Shown here: positions 62,190-64,000 of the stretch, piece by piece
How positions within the stretch are numbered: position 1 is the stretch's first letter
Layout of the letters: each line of letters begins with the position of its first letter
NCBI RefSeq assembly: GCF_009765975.1
Contig: NZ_LMUJ01000072.1
Location: 58,740-122,739, forward strand
Length of the DNA: 64,000 bases
From: Acidisphaera sp. S103
GTDB taxonomy: Bacteria; Pseudomonadota; Alphaproteobacteria; Acetobacterales; Acetobacteraceae
Direction of reading: 5' to 3'
Made by a program: the position numbers and the translations under genes
Notes under the pieces: model-generated
Databases searched by the model: none
What the model was told of the DNA's origin: nothing
Seen by the model: the letters and a program-made list of their open reading frames with translations, nothing else

Positions 62190-63119
62190 ATGGCGCCGAA
62201 GCTTGGGTATCTCTTGCCGACTCGTGAGCAGATCATGGAGGGGCGGCCGGAAACCGGTCCTCTGCTCGATCTGGCCACGCGGGCAGGCGCACTCGGCTTC
62301 GATTCCGTCTGGGTTGGCGACTCGCTGACCGCTCGGCCACGGCATGACCCGCTGACCCTGCTGGCGGGCGTGGTTGGGCGGGTACCGGGGATGACGATTG
62401 GCACCGCCGTGCTGCTGCCGATGCTGCGCAATCCGGTGATTTTGGCGCATCAGGTGGCCACGCTGGACCAATTGTCCGAAGGCCGGCTGATCCTGGGGGT
62501 TGGGTTCGCGGCGGATCGTCCCAACATCCGGGCTGAATTCGCGGCAGCGGGGGTGCCGTTCGAGCACCGGATCGGCCGCATGCTGGAGGGCCTGCGCCTG
62601 TGCAAGGCGCTGTGGTCGGGGCAGCCGGTGGATTGGGATGGACGATGGCAGACGGCTCAGGCGGTGGTGGCGCCTACCCCGCATCGTGCCGGCGGGCCTC
62701 CGCTTTGGATCGGCGGCAATCTGCAGGGCAGCCTGGACCGCGCGGGCAAGTTTTTCGACGGGTGGTTTCCGATCGCCCCTAGCGCGGCGGATTTCGCCAC
62801 CGGACTTGCCCATGTGCGGAATGTTGCCCGTGAGAATGGCCGTGATCCCTCGTCCGTCAGCGGGGCGATGTACCTGACGGTGTCGCTCGACGACGACGCG
62901 GCGAAGGCGGACGAACGGCTGAACGGGTTCCTGGAGCGCTACTATGGCCAGCCGGCCGCGGCGACGCGCCGGCGCCAGGCGTCCTATGCGGGACCGGAAG
63001 CGGGGTTGGCGGCGTGGCTGGCCGGTTACACGAACGCCGGGGCTACCCACCTGGTGCTGCGCTTCGCCGGGGATCACGAACGCCATCTGGCGGCGGTCGC
63101 AAAGTCGAGGACTCGGTAG
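62190..63119 (+). CDS. LLM-class flavin-dependent oxidoreductase 3
   Basis: 309 residues from the ATG at 62190 (a GTG at 62172 is an alternative). Framework: DLATRAGALGFDSVWVGDSLTARPRHDPLTLLAGVVGRVPG, TIGTAVLLPMLRNPVILAHQVATLDQLSEGRLILGVGFAADRP, PPLWIGGNLQGSLDRAGKFFDGWFP. Third of a tandem run with 40-base spacing. Together the three may handle related substrates in one pathway; each is diverged from the others, so they are not recent duplicates. Confidence 0.83.
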   Translation: MAPKLGYLLPTREQIMEGRPETGPLLDLATRAGALGFDSVWVGDSLTARPRHDPLTLLAGVVGRVPGMTIGTAVLLPMLRNPVILAHQVATLDQLSEGRLILGVGFAADRPNIRAEFAAAGVPFEHRIGRMLEGLRLCKALWSGQPVDWDGRWQTAQAVVAPTPHRAGGPPLWIGGNLQGSLDRAGKFFDGWFPIAPSAADFATGLAHVRNVARENGRDPSSVSGAMYLTVSLDDDAAKADERLNGFLERYYGQPAAATRRRQASYAGPEAGLAAWLAGYTNAGATHLVLRFAGDHERHLAAVAKSRTR

Positions 63120-63162
63120 GGAATGGTTGCCCGTTTGCGTTGTCCGCTGTATTGGGCAGCCC

Positions 63163-63537
63163 ATGCCGAACGTGAAACGCGCCCCCTCGACTAAGCCTGC
63201 CCATGCACGAACCAATTTCGACGACCGCCTGAGTGCCGCCGCCGCCGCCAAACAAGCCTTGCTGGAACGCTTCCGCGCCCGCCCGAGCCCTGACGACCCG
63301 GCGGAGATCGCACGCCAAGCCGCGCTGAAGGCGATCAGCGACGCGCGGGAGGCGCGTGCCGCCGAACGCAGAGCCGCAAAGGAAGCCGAGGCCGCCCGTA
63401 TCGCTGCCGAGATAGCGGCTCGCAAGACCGCGGAACAGATCGCCGCCGCCGAAGCGAAGGCTCGGGCCTTGGCTCTGGAGGCCGAACGCAAGGCCGCGCG
63501 GGATGCCCGCTACGCCGCCCGCAAGGCCCGGAAGTAA
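63163..63537 (+). CDS. DUF6481-like small Ala/Arg/Lys-rich protein
   Basis: 124 residues. After a short start (MPNVKRAPSTKPAHARTNFDDRL) almost the entire protein is a helical Ala-Arg-Glu-Lys region (ARAAERRAAKEAEAARIAAEIAARK) predicted as a coiled coil. It fits the DUF6481 family seen in Rhodospirillales and Rhizobiales. No catalytic residue. The ATG is 43 bases after the LLM-3 stop. Function unknown. Confidence 0.7.
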   Translation: MPNVKRAPSTKPAHARTNFDDRLSAAAAAKQALLERFRARPSPDDPAEIARQAALKAISDAREARAAERRAAKEAEAARIAAEIAARKTAEQIAAAEAKARALALEAERKAARDARYAARKARK

Positions 63538-63595
63538 TTTTTCAACCGCGGATAACGCGGTCGTCGTCCTCTTCGCGTGTGTGCCTTTGGCACAT

Positions 63596-63631
63596 ATGAG
63601 TCCGCTTTCTTTCAACCGAAACGCCGTGTAG
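63596..63631 (+). CDS. Possible 11-residue upstream ORF
   Basis: ATG at 63596 reads MSPLSFNRNAV and stops at 63629-63631, 18 bases before the next ATG at 63650. It has no good ribosome binding site. A hairpin ACCGCG/CGCGGT lies just before it at 63545-63561. Only noted as a possible leader. Confidence 0.2.
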   Translation: MSPLSFNRNAV

Positions 63632-63649
63632 GGCGTCCCGGAGGCAACA

Positions 63650-63886
63650 ATGGTCAAGCGTCGCAAAGAGGAAGACATCGCCGGGATCCTGGAATTCGAT
63701 GGACGCACCAGCGAGGATCCCGAATTCCTGGAATGGCTGGCCGATCACAAGTCCCGCAACGGCGGGAAGATCCGGGTCAGCCAGGGCGGAAAGGGTGTGC
63801 GCGTCATGTTCAGCAAGGATGCCGACATGGCGCTGTGGCAGCGGCGGTCGGAGGCGGCGACGAAGGGGAAGAAATTCGTCGCCTGA
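63650..63886 (+). CDS. Small conserved hypothetical protein
   Basis: 78 residues: MVKRRKEEDIAGILEFDG, then FLEWLADHKSRNGG and KIRVSQGGKGVRVMFSKDADMALWQRR, ending KGKKFVA. Basic at both ends, no signal peptide and no membrane helix. The ATG follows CCCGGAGGCAACA, a good ribosome binding site. I do not recognise a family. Confidence 0.6.
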   Translation: MVKRRKEEDIAGILEFDGRTSEDPEFLEWLADHKSRNGGKIRVSQGGKGVRVMFSKDADMALWQRRSEAATKGKKFVA

Positions 63887-64000
63887 TGCACGCGGCCGGT
63901 TTTCCGCCGGCCGAATTAAACAGAGTTTATCTCGTGTCGCGTCGCTGGTCGTGAGACGGCGTGGCTTGGCCCATACAAGGTGTATTTGGACCGTTCCGTT
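63887..64000. other. Right edge, no gene seen
   Basis: The final 114 bases show no supportable reading frame. The next gene, if any, starts beyond the window. Confidence 0.4.

Overview
The window looks like chromosomal DNA of a GC-rich alphaproteobacterium. The best guess is Rhodospirillales, possibly Acetobacteraceae, but this is inference. The support is the split F0 operon atpI-atpB-atpE-atpF'-atpF standing apart from the F1 genes, the argS / SPOR / nagZ / site-2 protease / scpA / scpB run, TTAA-N7-TTAA and DnaA-box motifs, and many catabolic oxidoreductases of the kind found in soil or freshwater members of that order. No rRNA, CRISPR array, intact insertion sequence, integrase or prophage was seen.

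Layout. Positions 1-912 hold the end of a YgjP-like metallopeptidase, a 3' tRNA-Gly(GCC) fragment and an intact tRNA-Thr(CGU). Positions 976-3492 carry tadA and an FUSC-type membrane protein, and 3930-6488 the reverse-strand F0 operon. From 7 to 12.5 kb come two small membrane genes, an alpha/beta hydrolase, a Rieske oxygenase with an enolase-superfamily enzyme, and an RluA-type pseudouridine synthase. At 12.6-13.8 kb a lower-GC lipoprotein gene sits between two copies of an imperfect direct repeat. From 14 to 19 kb there is a TRAP transporter (DctQM fusion plus DctP), a GMC oxidoreductase and an NTF2-like protein. From 19 to 24 kb lie a GST, a GNAT, a membrane protein with its winged-helix regulator behind a long perfect inverted repeat, a hydrolase and an MFS transporter. 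The housekeeping block argS to scpB fills 24.4-30.4 kb.

Positions 31-41 kb form a catabolic mosaic: TauD-like dioxygenase, orphan ABC binding protein, cytochrome P450, N-acyl-D-amino-acid deacylase, endonuclease/exonuclease/phosphatase protein, a possible ATP-grasp protein, aldo/keto reductase, and a crotonase without the usual catalytic glutamates. Positions 41-49 kb hold a YXWGXW-repeat protein, metC and sseA, an NlpC/P60-like protein, a CBS-BON protein, a chalcone-isomerase-like protein and two dehydrogenases. Positions 49-53 kb hold a dihaem cytochrome lipoprotein and a SPINDLY-type GlcNAc transferase. Between 53.1 and 53.5 kb an AT-rich island carries iteron-like repeats, a CtrA-type box and an inverted pair of DnaA boxes. 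From 53.5 kb to the end come a cupin, an SDR, a 948-residue fused opine/hydroxyproline-dehydrogenase-like flavoprotein, a protein with two RMF-like repeats, an ada gene broken by an in-frame amber codon, three consecutive luciferase-like monooxygenases, and two small basic proteins.

Most cassettes pair a transporter or binding protein with oxidoreductases, which suggests a scavenger of organic acids, aromatics and amino-acid derivatives. The most unusual items are the origin-like island, the fused flavoprotein, the tandem RMF-like protein, the amber-interrupted ada and the inverted repeat overlapping a ribosome binding site at 20.7 kb.
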